Below, one piece after another: positions 1-31,203 of a DNA stretch of 31,203 nucleotides (positions within the stretch are counted from its first letter, which is position 1; each line of letters opens with the position of its first letter). Source of the stretch: Saccoglossus kowalevskii. Its lineage: Eukaryota; Hemichordata; Enteropneusta; Harrimaniidae. The stretch is from positions 67,061-98,263 of the forward strand of contig NW_003106607.1 in assembly GCF_000003605.2 (NCBI RefSeq), read 5' to 3'. Under the pieces are notes generated by a model. The model had not been told where the DNA came from. It saw only the letters and a program-made list of their open reading frames with translations, and made no database searches. The translations under genes and the position numbers were made by a program.

Positions 1-339
1 AGTGAATACTGTAGTGAATACTGTAGTAAATACTGTAGTGAATACTGTAGTGAATAATGTAGTAAATACTGTAGTAAATAATGTAATAAATACTGTAGTG
101 AATACTGTAGTGAATACTGTAGTAAATACTGTAGTAAATACTGTAGTGAATACTGCAGTAAATACTGTAGTGAATACTGTAGTAAATACTGCAGTGAACA
201 CTACTGTAGTGAATACTGTAGTAAATACTGTAGTGAATACTGTAGTGAAAACTGTAGTGAATACTGTAGTAAATACTGTAGTGAATACTGTAGTGAATAC
301 TGTAGTAAATACTGTAGTGAATACTGTAGTGAATACTGT
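1..339. repeat. 12-bp satellite/minisatellite at the window edge
   Basis: About 28 head-to-tail copies of AATACTGTAGTR (R is G or A), with the G and A variants mixed. There are a few point changes (AATAATGTA, TGCAGT) and one 3-base phase slip near 200. It runs off the left end of the window. It stays open in one frame only because the unit is four codons without a stop; I do not consider it a gene. Confidence 0.97.
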
Positions 340-3300
340 TTTGTTGCTTTTGATTATCCAAACAGTCTTGGCTATAAACTGTTAAAATTTTCTTGAATTG
401 TGAATAGTGGAACATGCTCAAAAGACGATTTTAAAATATAGATAACAGGTGCAAACATTCTCTATTTTGAATGTTTAGCAAGATTTAGCAAGGCTGTACA
501 TAAATAATAAAACAGAAACATGGTGAAAAAAGAAATAACGGGATCTCCATATTAATCACTATATTTAACTTTTTACAAAACGATAATACATTTAAATTTG
601 GAACTGCTACAGCCATTTTAATTATGAGCATTAGCAAACTTCTTACTGAGTGAATTGTTATGCAAATTGGCAATTATCTCAGCTTCTTTTTAGTGGACAT
701 CCCAGACATTAAAAAAAATAGCTCCTAGACGCTTTGACCTTTTGTTTTGAAATGTTCACAAATGATTGACAAAGTGTTTATCTTTAAAACGCCGTCGGGG
801 CATTGTTTTTAGTTGAATAGTGTTACAACAATCGTACAGACAACTAGCCTGGGTGTTAATTTATGCATAAACTTGAAGTAGTGAAATTTGAGCTGCTGCC
901 CTGCAAAATTGACAACTGGTACACAGTTTTCAAGACGGCAATTTCTTCATAGTAAACAGATGTACCCGTAAACCAATTTTGACAGGAAACAGAAGCATGG
1001 TTTAGAAGCTATTTTTTTAAAATCACTTTCGTCCATAAAAAAATACTAACAAAATTTTAAAATTCATACAATAAGCTTTCCGAAAATATATAGTTTTGTG
1101 GACAAGGGATGTCATCTTGGTTTCCCAATTAACTAATTAAAATACCTGTCAAGTAAACTGCATCTCTACCTTAACTGCACTTTCTACATTGGCAACTGAA
1201 TAGTTGTTATTGTAGTATCTGATATCACTATATAACAAATTCAAGAAGAAAAAACGTGAATATGAATTTTGAAATCTCATTTCATTGTAATGTGTTTTGT
1301 TTAGTATTGAATGTGTTTTTTGTCGTCGTCAGACATAACCAGATTGTAACTCATATGGTACTGATGTGTAATTTCACACTATTAACATTCGGCATACATT
1401 ATCAATATCAATGAGATTTTATGTGATGATAAAGTCAGAATCCGTTGTATGCAAATATAATTATTGTGAATTACTTCTTCTATAAGGAATGCATTGAAAT
1501 CACAGACGCCGTATCAACGCCATACTTACTTATATGCACTGAATTAACATTTCGTTTATTGATGATGGAAAATACTACACGTGGTCGTTGCCAACGCTTG
1601 GCACATAATTTATTTAACAAAATTAATTAACGTCACGATGGCAAGTGATTAATGCAATGACGTTAACAACTATAACTTGTATAATTTATATTATGCTTCT
1701 CTCTTCGATTTGTGTCGGTTTACATACCTTCAAAAACACAGTTTAGTTCATAATTCGAATGTATTTTTTGTATTTCATCGTGTTAATACATTTGCATTAC
1801 AAAATATGTAAATGCATTCGTAGTGGCATTGTGATAAAATTAATCGATTTTAAATAAGTTTTCATCAGACATTAGATGTTTCCACGGCTGACCTGAAATA
1901 TCAATTCGTTTTCAACGAGCCGATTCTTCTAAGTGCCTGACAACCGAGTCTTACCATTATACATTTTGATAACATCTATTAGCGGACATTCAACCCTGAA
2001 TTCACTTTGCCATTTAATGTCTATCAAGCTATCGATACTATATTCCCCGTGTTATTTTAGTGTATACCCGTAGTGTTAACTTTGATCGTTATCGTATGAT
2101 TTCCAATTCTGCTTCAATTTTGACATTCATCTTGTATTATTTCCAATCTCACATGGAAGTTGAATTGGGATTTCATAGGCGTTCATTTGGATTTTCGCTT
2201 TTATTTCCCTGTAGATGAACTGTCTGATCTCCATTTGTTTGAAATTTGTTTCACTTTGATTTTCGCATACATTTACAGTCCAATTTTCCGCTGTTCCGAG
2301 TTTGACCTTGACACACGTCACACGGTTTCCGTCAGAATGAATAAGCAATGAATAATTATGCGGATTAATCTAGTTAAAAACGTGAGTATTAACCTTTTAT
2401 CTACTATAGTTACTGTATTAATGACAGATATTGTTTTTTTTACTTATTGCAGTGTATAATTATCAGCGGATGACAAACGATGATAAATTGCTCATACATT
2501 GATTGTTATTAATTAATTTATTTCTACCATCATCCATATTATCGACGTGTTGAGATAAAAAGGCATACAATTAATACGCAACAAGGTGGCGCTGTAATAC
2601 TTCCGTACAAAAACCGGCAAATTTAGAGGCATGCCCAAACAAACCTTTGCTAAGATACAAGTGAATGTTCTATACACTAAAACTAATGTGCTATTTAATC
2701 AGCTTTCATATGATAAATTCAAATTAATGTCAGTGACGTTAACAGTTAAAATTAGGCAATCACGAATATTCCAAAGGTGTATTGAATAGGAACATATTCG
2801 TATTACATTTTATGTTCGTTGCAACATAAAGGACATATCTCAAAACTATAAATCAATAAAATATATGTAAATATGACCGTCAACGATTAAGAGATATGCT
2901 TCTTTACTTAGCATGAAAAGTCACATACAAGTTACAAGTACTATGCTGGCCACCAGAATCGCCACATTGTGGTTACATATTCCTCGAGTAGCCCAGTCAA
3001 ACGTACATTCCTGTGCTGAGTGCTTGCATATATGTAATATCACGTCACTTCTATATCATACAAATATAGAATACCGCTTATGTGAATTTTAACTGCAATT
3101 AGTACCAGTATTTACTGCGCAGACGTATTGCATCACAATAAATAAATGTAGTCAATATATATGAACAATATTTTCTATGATCAAAATATTCATATTCACT
3201 ATTTCCTTGCTACCCATTGTGCATCGCGGTTTCATGAATGGCTCCTGTTTCCGGTGTTAAATTACACTCATTGTGCTCTGCCTTCTCGAAAAGAAGGTAA

Positions 3301-5100
3301 TTTTATAAAATCAACAAATGTACGATACGAAACCTGACCTTTAACACAGGCAACGTGATATACATGCGAGATTTGAGAACCAAAGAATAGATATTACTAA
3401 TATTATGATCGATAGGGCAGTGTTCTACATCGCGAAAAAGATACACCAGTTGTTTTATTTACTTTCACAAAATGTATAATTAGCTGATTAAAAACACCCA
3501 TCATAAGTTAAACTACTCAAATGTGCATACGATCTAATCTAGAATGGCACCAGTGTAGTAATGTTCGCATGTATTCTCTAAACCCTGTATCACATCTATC
3601 ACACGTCAGAATACTACAACAGCCCACACTGTCTTCATCTAACTGCTACATAGCTCCTTCACCTTTTTAACCCAGGGTTCTTTTGTGATGTTTTAGTTGT
3701 TATTGGAGTGCTAATACTAGGAACACACAAGTGGTAATTATTTTTGACCTGTGCACAAGTTTCCACGTTCTGTAACCAAACTGTTCTCCAATCAGAGGCT
3801 ACCACTCTACAGTCAGATGCAGAAGAACCATTTTCAGATTTCACCCTCTGGTCGTAGGAAACATCCCCCAATTAGTGCCTTCAGGGTCTAGTGTGGAAAT
3901 GTCATTCTCATTCGCTGCCTTTCCCGTTCCAACTCAATAGCCCTCGTCAACCTGCCCTATAATATCTAGGATATATTCACTGTTTACTTGTGGAATCTCC
4001 ACACATGTATGTACAAAGACTAAAACCCTTTGTGTCTTTTGAGGAAATATCGTTGTTATTCACTGCAATAAATGAATCCCTAGTACAATTAACACCTTTG
4101 AGTTCACTTGAACCTGACTTACACCCTCCTTGCGCTGTTTAGTAGTGTGTTGTTCATGAAGAACCGAATCGATCACCACTGTTACTATACGTCATTTCCC
4201 ACTGACATGTAGATACGCACAGCTGCAGGGTCTATAATGAATGCATTATGCCACAATGACTTACTAAATGAATCTTTAGCTGCATGCTATTTTATTTCAA
4301 CCTTAATGCACAAAGTACGAGAAAATGAATGACAGAGTAAATTAATAAACTCGTAAAATGGCCTACAATAAATTTAATGCAAGTTATATTAGACGACGTG
4401 ATTGCAGATTGTTTCAGCACCAACCAATACTAAGACTCAGTCGGTCACGTTATTGACTAATGTGGCTTATCTTTTTATTTACGTCTACAATTTCACATAT
4501 AGCAACACCGTTAAATCTAGCAGTAAACAAAGAACATACAAAATAACTAAATCTTAATACAAGTGATGTATAACATTATACTGTATACTAAAGATTTCTC
4601 ATTCAACAGTTCAGTGTTCCGTATTTCAACATAGGTTGTGGCATCATACAAGGTCGTTGACATACAGAAATTCAGCAAACATAAATAAACACAGTCTTCA
4701 ATCACAATGCATGTGTATACACTTTGGTCTTTTCACAAGTCTGTATAATCAATAACACAATATCAATAAATAACACCAAATGTTTGTCAGCATCACAATG
4801 AAAAATGCTCTATACTGGTTCATCAATGAAGCTTAAAAGTGCAAATAATGCGACTGTATATTAGCTCGTGGTCCTATTTAGCTGATACTCCGAGTGATTA
4901 TTGGCGAGATTGCCTCCTAGCGTTCATCTTTACAAACAATAGGGAAATGTTCGCGTAATACATGACAAAAACTCTTGCAGCCAATAAATCTACCCTAAGA
5001 TTAAACATATCTATTTTTATTGTATAATAAAATTTTGACATGAAATAATTGTATAAAACAAGGAAACTATTTAATAATACAACTAGTCAGTCTTTGTTTT
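340..5100. other. Intergenic, no supported gene
   Basis: AT-rich sequence. All open frames are short (at most about 73 codons), without recognisable domains or paired splice sites. I see no RNA gene. Nothing in this stretch can be assigned. Confidence 0.6.
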
Positions 5101-5111
5101 GATCAACATTG

Positions 5112-5125
5112 CCACTAGAGGGCGC
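5112..5125 (+). promoter_or_regulatory. Perfect match to CTCF core consensus
   Basis: CCACTAGAGGGCGC fits CCASYAGRKGGCRS at every base. CTCF and this core are conserved across many bilaterians. However, similar 'gcgccctct' strings occur in invertebrate repeats (one is at 15541 here), so function is not shown. Confidence 0.3.
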
Positions 5126-5187
5126 TGTTGACACCAAATGTCGAGAAAGCTTCAGTGCATCTTGTCAGCTACACATATTCTGAATGA

Positions 5188-5337
5188 GAAGATGAATTTA
5201 ATGAGTTTACTGTTGAAGAAATATATTTCCGTGATGTTGCAAATGACGACACAAAATGGGAAATGAAAGGTAATATTCATTTCAGGCAGTATCCAGTCAA
5301 TATATCTAGATTGAAGGTGTACAACGTAAATGAATAA
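5188..5337 (+). CDS. Unidentified open frame (50 codons), possible exon or relic
   Basis: An open frame starting right after TGA, without an ATG, ending at TAA 5335-5337. The composition looks protein-like: acidic start (EDEFNEFTVEEIYFRDV), then WEMKGNIHFRQYPVNISRLK. A possible internal donor AAAG/GTAATA exists. No good acceptor is visible and I do not recognise it. It may be a decayed transposon piece. Confidence 0.2.
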   Translation, partial: EDEFNEFTVEEIYFRDVANDDTKWEMKGNIHFRQYPVNISRLKVYNVNE

Positions 5338-5527
5338 TTCAGTGGATAAACGTCAGTAGTTGATGTCTACACAGGGGAATATCTATTGCGGTCAAGCATA
5401 GATAAATCATCTCAAAGTTACCACGGTAATTGCAAATGTCCGTACTAATCTACACAGCCAGGTCAAGTCATTTTCCATCAGCGGAATGTATGATGTCATC
5501 CATACATTTGAAAATTTGTCGTGTTTT

Positions 5528-5674
5528 CCAGGGCGACCAGAGATCCCGTTAGTAACCCAGGGCGACCAGAGATCTCGTTGGTAACCCAGGGCGACCAGAG
5601 ATCCCGTTGGTAACCCAGGGCGACCAGATATCCCGTTGGTAACCCAGGGCGACCAGAGATCCCGTTAGTAACCC
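5528..5674. repeat. 29-bp minisatellite, 5 copies
   Basis: Five consecutive copies of a GC-rich 29-bp unit containing CCAGGGCGACCAGAGATCCC. The GGGCGACC block recurs at 5531, 5560, 5589, 5618 and 5647, exactly 29 apart. Copies differ at one or two bases (A or G after CCCGTT, ATATCC in copy 4). Its GC content contrasts with the surroundings. Confidence 0.97.
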
Positions 5675-6273
5675 ATCATGCACTGTTGATCACAACAAAA
5701 ATTATGGGAGGTGTCGATGTTCACACAAGCACACATATTGTCCACTTGCAAGGAAAACTACCCACCCTGTAGACTCAATGGGACACAGCAAATGAAGAGA
5801 ACAAACAAACTGACCCGACATGCAGTGTACTTAAAATATAGTGGTTCCTCAAGCTCAAGATTAGTTATAAAATATACAATAATTCTTAAATCTTTTCCAG
5901 GACAATTTTTCATCTCGATTGGTTTTTCAATAATGAAAATGTTCGTGTCTTCGGGATATACTTTTTATTTTTTCGAGGTATTTGGTTGGGTCTACATTTT
6001 TAAAATATATTCGTGCGTGGAGGCGTCGTTCGTGGACAAGTAGACAATTTATTATATTATGTGGGCAAATTGGAACAAGGAAACAAAATTTCAACTTTAA
6101 TGTCGTCCTCGACTTGATGTAGATTACCGTTTCCGATCGTATTTTTAAATACATGTTGCTCTGATTGTTGTTTAACTGTCGTTGATTCGCCATGAAGACG
6201 CGACATTTTAGTGACTTTCTGATCTGATGAAAAATTTAGACAGTATTCATATTCTCAATATTATAAAATATAA
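5675..6273. other. Intergenic, no supported gene
   Basis: Overlapping open frames on both strands up to 110 codons, without domain signatures or a reason to prefer either strand. I consider them chance frames. Confidence 0.5.
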
Positions 6274-6435
6274 GATGAATGGCCCGTAGAAAAACATGCT
6301 GCTCTCTTGAAACGCTTTGAACATGTGATCGGAGAGGAAGCGAGTGCTGCTAAATTAGGCGTGCAGCCTGTTGGTGAGTATTTGTGTGAGTTACCGATTG
6401 CGCCGATGTACCGGGATGGTGTGGTGAAGTATTGA
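6274..6435 (+). CDS. Unidentified open frame (54 codons), possible exon or relic
   Basis: An open frame from just after TAA to TGA 6433-6435, without an ATG in frame. It reads like real protein: DEWPVEKHAALLKRFEHVIG, then EEASAAKLGVQPVG, ending PMYRDGVVKY. GTGAGT at 6375 could be a splice donor after GVQPV, and an AG at 6273-6274 a weak acceptor. I do not recognise the family. It could be a lone exon of another gene or a transposon relic. Confidence 0.27.
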   Translation, partial: DEWPVEKHAALLKRFEHVIGEEASAAKLGVQPVGEYLCELPIAPMYRDGVVKY

Positions 6436-7186
6436 TTGTCGCTACAACTTTGGAGGATTGGTTGTTACACGCGGATTCTTAATTGATGTGTTCACACTTT
6501 GCTCGGTCGAGTGACCTGACAAGTGTTGGATGTCTGTAAGGGAAACAGTCTGGAAACGCTGGTATTTCTCACACTGTGATTAGTCTTTTAACCAGCGATA
6601 GCACATGGATTATAGAATGGTAGATTCACTGTTTCTTGCACCATACAACGGTCTCCGTGGCGTAAATAATCACCAATAGAACGGATGTGCATCGGAGCTG
6701 TACATGAGCGGACGTTAGCATGCGTAGAGTACGTAAGTTGCAACTGAACAAGACTTGGGGCATCAGTGGCAGCGAATATTTTGTGACTAAACGGATCTTG
6801 GCCAAAGTTTGTTTTTGTGAGTTGCTCGTTGGGCTATATATGAATTAGACTCCTTCTGCTTGTCATGTCAAGCCACCCCCATCGCTAAATTCAAGCATTT
6901 GAGTGTTCTTTAACCAACAGCAGATAATAATAATAAAGATTTAAGAGAGTAGAGACTGAAGGTTTGCTTGTCACAAATAATTTCTCCCTCTTCGGTCAAC
7001 GGTGCAGCGGCATTTGATTTGTTAACCGTGCCTTGTATTTTGAGGTTGAGTGGCGTCTGGCTTGGTACCCTTTCTTTGTATTTTGAGCCCAGTACGCTTC
7101 GCAGCCAGTGCAACCGCTCAAAATGCTTATTGCAATGAGCACATGTATCTGTCAATTCCTAATTGCACAATGTATCTGGCTCGTCA
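6436..7186. other. Intergenic; weak LINE-like trace on the minus strand
   Basis: No gene recognised. On the minus strand around 7040-7110 a frame reads HFERLHWLRSVLGSKYKE, faintly like the R-LHWLP block near the end of many LINE reverse transcriptases. The match is short and then lost, so it is only a hint. Confidence 0.25.
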
Positions 7187-7441
7187 GAAGCGGCGGAACG
7201 AAATTTTGTAATGGGGGGGGGGGGTTCTGCTCACCAACTTTGCGCCGAAGACGGACCATACCTTACAAGGACATGCTTCCCCTTAACAAAATGAAATCTA
7301 GACTCTCTGAAACGCTATTCCTGCATTTTAAAGGGGACAAATTTTGCTGAGACAACGGGCTTCAGCTTGATATCGGTGGCCCCTCATTTTTTTCGAGATG
7401 GCGATCGCCCCTCTGCCCCCCCCCCATGTCGCCGCCACTTC
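7187..7441. mobile_element. Degenerate inverted-repeat element (MITE-like)
   Basis: The left end GAAGCGGCGGAACGA leads to a run of G's. The right end, read on the other strand, is GAAGTGGCGGCGACATGGGG. These ends resemble the GTGGCGG ends of hAT-type MITEs. I found no clear target duplication, so it is old or its boundaries are off. Confidence 0.4.
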
Positions 7442-8653
7442 CCGTACTCCTCCCAGTTCTCTTGCCTGGTACGCAGACAAAACTCGCATTAGCTAGAGTA
7501 GCGTACATAATGTTGGAACTGCTTAACGATGTGAAAGTATTTTTCTGCTTTTGTAACTCTGTTGTATACTCAGTGGGAGTAAGGAAATTGTATGGCTCAA
7601 CATTAGTAATAGCACTCTGTGTTCACTGCGTACATAAATTATACTGGTTGACGCAAGTACACTATGTAAGCCTGATACAATACATTTCTAACAAAGGTAC
7701 TGTGTATATCTCTACAAAATCACAATACCCGCCCAGCAATGGACTGCATACCACATTGCTAAAAGAAGTGCATATTTACAATCAATCTACAATAAGAAAT
7801 AAAACATAATCTATAGGCTGGCTATTAGTTATACTGCTATTGCAAATTAAAATACACATACACAGAAAATGTCACTACTGTCAAGTTTAATTAACACCAA
7901 TTAATAATTAAATATCACACTATGATGCCAGAAACTCATGGTTACAGACAGTTTATAAATGTGCAATTGACAATGTACAGTACATCGAGGAATGTAAATT
8001 ATCTATCGATATCTTGTGATAACGTTCGGTTCTAGTATAAAGCCATATTCTCTCTGCAGTCAAAATTCCAGATTACCAATGTAATCCAAATATTACTATA
8101 CGATATTCACAAGTCACGTGATACATGTAAGAGTGGGTTTTGATGACCAGTGAATACAACTAAATTATTCAATTATTTATATAATGATGTAAAAGTCATA
8201 GTATATGTTCAGGTACAATTTACGAATAAAAACAGCTTATTTGAAGTCACTTCCACCTCAAATTTAGTAAAACAAACAACACGTAGCGTTAGCTTATGAA
8301 AACTACAAAAGATATTTGAGTGGTGACAATGTTAAACTAATAAAATGTCATTGTAACTCACTGAACTATACATATTTACACTCAGTAACTAAGGCACACA
8401 AACCTAACAATCCAGTTGCAAATTAACCAGTCATTAAGTGGAACAATTAAACGTAATAATTAGAAAACTATAGTAATAATTAAATGTAACCAAGCAATCA
8501 TAAAGAACAAGTGATTAAATACGGTCGTAATTAATTAATTAAGTAAATATGAACTCATTTAAATATATTCAAATGCCATACATTAATCATAAGGTCACGT
8601 CTATTAATCGCGAAAGTATTGAATAAAAAAAACACATCTTAATAACCATAACC

Positions 8654-8690
<37 letters not shown>
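8654..8690. repeat. (AAT)n microsatellite
   Basis: About 12 uninterrupted ATA/AAT triplets inside the AT-rich block. Confidence 0.95.
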
Positions 8691-8692
<2 letters not shown>

Positions 8693-8829
8693 TGCAGTAA
8701 AATATTGATATAACCCTATTGATTATTGTAGGTAATAATTGAATATCATGGTACATTCATAAAATCGAGTTCACATGGTAATAACTGAATAACTTAATCA
8801 TAGTATAGTACAATCATACAATTTAATTC

Positions 8830-8893
8830 AATTAAATAATCATTGATGACCAATTAAATAGTCATAAAGGTGAATTAAATAATCATAAAGATC
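8830..8893. repeat. Degenerate 21-bp tandem repeat, 3 copies
   Basis: Copies begin AATTAAAT at 8830, 8852 and 8873, followed by A(A/G)TCAT plus a variable tail. The third and second copies are closest to each other. Confidence 0.7.
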
Positions 8894-9460
8894 ACTTAAT
8901 TAACTATGAAGTATTAAATGTCATAATATAATCATACATATCTATCAATTAAATCTGAAATATCCACGACGCTCAATTAATTAACCTAGCTAATAATGTC
9001 ATTGAATAGTCAAATTAAATTCAATTAAAATTCATAAAGTCATAAAACTCAACGAAACACTGAGTGTAACTTATAAATCACATGTAATATACATTGTAAT
9101 GTGCACATAATGACTTTGTGATTTTATATACTGGTAACTACAATCATATTTATAAAAGAAATGAAAACAAACGTATTCACGAGTTATTAAACGCCTTGTA
9201 GGTGTGAAATATTGTGGAAATCCTTTTTTACATTTTGTTTGCATACAGAAAAAAGAAGTTGCGTCACATAGTAACAGTTTACAGAAACATAATAGAAAAA
9301 CAAATATACATGCTGTGTATCACAGTAGTACTACCGTCCAACAACATGTAAACTCCGTATATGCAATCGAAATAATTATGTCACTTGTTGCGTTCAAATT
9401 AATGAAGCAAATGTGTAGTTGGAATTTCTAATAAAATATTTTATAAACTTGAAAACGCAT

Positions 9461-9466
9461 TTTATT
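9461..9466 (-). terminator. Candidate poly(A) signal of the aGPCR gene
   Basis: AATAAA on the minus strand, 128 bases beyond the predicted stop and 94 beyond the alternative one. AATAAA is common by chance in AT-rich DNA; the position is what supports it. Confidence 0.5.
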
Positions 9467-9593
9467 ATCAAAAAGGGAAATTCACTTCAACAGATAACAA
9501 ATGCGTACGTGCGTCAGACAATATATAATATTAGAAAGTTGTTGATCATAAAATATTCATTACAATAGAGCCATGTGTTCATTCATCACGCCT

Positions 9594-30544
<20,951 letters not shown>

Positions 30545-31176
30545 TCTGATCGCGGTCTGCATAGTTGAGCACTCAGTAAAGGCTTTTTGGGGACAATTAT
30601 CGTGATAATTAGATGAGCTCGTTAAAAAACGGAAATATGCTAATGATCGTGTCTTGTCACTAACGGACCGTTGAAATATTGAAGGCAGCGTCATACTTGT
30701 TATTGTTATATACTGTATATAATTAATTATACATTCGACGATGACCTCGTGTGAGGACTTTTAAGATAATTACAACAGCCATGCCTCATTGAATAGGAAT
30801 GCTGGCAAGATAATATTACATTGCTGTGAATAATATGCGGAACAAGTATATTAATTATATAGATTTTATGGGCGACATATCCATGGAAACGGATGGTTTT
30901 ATTGTCGATATAACTTAAATATGCAGGAAAAGCATCTACAAAATATATTTGATAGAAAACATATTTTTTTACCAAGAATAAGCAGCTCAAGAAATGATAT
31001 TGTACTGTTCATGCATAAAAACACAGGAAACCCGGTACAGTATATCTTGATTAAAACATATACGTTATGTAATCTGACGAATTTTGTGATATACATGTCC
31101 GCGTCTTGTGTTCCTTATTCAAAAATGAACATCGCCAATGATTTATATTTATCCTGTACCTAGAATAATAACAGTT
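30545..31176. other. Upstream of the aGPCR start: presumed 5' UTR and promoter
   Basis: The exon-1 frame stays open up to an ATG at 30694, so the 5' boundary is unclear. A TATATA-like string on the minus strand near 30705-30722 is a weak TATA candidate. No CpG island. Other open frames here look like chance. Confidence 0.35.
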
Positions 31177-31203
31177 ACTTATTTATTTATTTATTTATTT
31201 TTT
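31177..31203. repeat. (TTAT)n microsatellite at the right edge
   Basis: About six TTAT units ending in a T-run at the window end; it probably continues beyond. Confidence 0.9.

Larger units (their letters stand above)
7442..9460. other. Very AT-rich intergenic region with simple repeats
   Basis: Contains an (AAT)n microsatellite at 8654-8690, a three-copy degenerate repeat of about 21 bp at 8830-8893 (AATTAAATAATCATAAAG and variants), and many TTAATTAA-like strings. No gene is supported. Confidence 0.65.

Noticed and set aside
2-385. 127-codon open frame of repeated VNTV units
   Set aside because: It is a by-product of the 12-bp satellite, whose unit is exactly four stop-free codons in this frame; no start context or unique sequence.
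5528-5674. CRISPR-like array
   Set aside because: The 29-bp units are contiguous with no spacers, in animal DNA; it is a minisatellite.
7206-7430. G-run and C-run as a G-quadruplex or regulatory pair
   Set aside because: Better explained as the two ends of an inverted-repeat transposon remnant.
7426-7809. 127-codon plus-strand frame
   Set aside because: Starts inside an inverted-repeat element and runs into AT-rich sequence; low-complexity and without recognisable motif.

Overview
This is intron-rich, AT-rich animal DNA. It has long non-coding stretches, GT-AG introns, microsatellites, minisatellites and decayed transposons. The one well-supported gene is an adhesion G-protein-coupled receptor (aGPCR) on the minus strand, with an animal-type domain set: sushi, calcium-binding EGF, hormone-receptor domain, GAIN/GPS and seven membrane segments. 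Combined with Penelope-like, Crypton-like and hAT-like debris, this suggests a marine invertebrate, perhaps a deuterostome such as a hemichordate, lancelet or echinoderm. The species assignment is inference only.

Layout. Positions 1-9450 hold no gene I can support: a 12-bp satellite at the left edge, a 29-bp minisatellite, a perfect CTCF-consensus match, two short unidentified open frames, an inverted-repeat-bounded element and a very AT-rich block. Positions 9461-30544 hold the aGPCR gene, read right to left. I could join 23 coding exons by hand with consistent reading phase at every junction, giving about 884 residues from a signal peptide (30544) to a short final exon (9594). Order along the protein: signal peptide, two sushi/CCP domains, one calcium-binding EGF, HormR, GAIN, GPS with an intact His-Leu/Thr cleavage site, seven membrane helices, and a charged, probably coiled-coil cytoplasmic tail.

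The first intron (24279-30468, about 6.2 kb) is a transposon sink. It holds a LINE-like fragment, two pieces of a Crypton-like tyrosine recombinase on the minus strand, and a Penelope-like reverse transcriptase on the plus strand. The last is broken by frameshifts and split by a segment that contains a 148-bp hAT-type MITE with a perfect 8-bp target duplication. Other introns hold a fold-back element, a long (AAAT)n tract next to a splice donor, and dispersed repeats.

The most interesting item is the receptor's ectodomain (sushi-sushi-cbEGF-HormR-GAIN), built of symmetrical phase-1 exons; I know of no vertebrate aGPCR with this combination. I saw no tRNA, rRNA, CRISPR array or prokaryotic operon.
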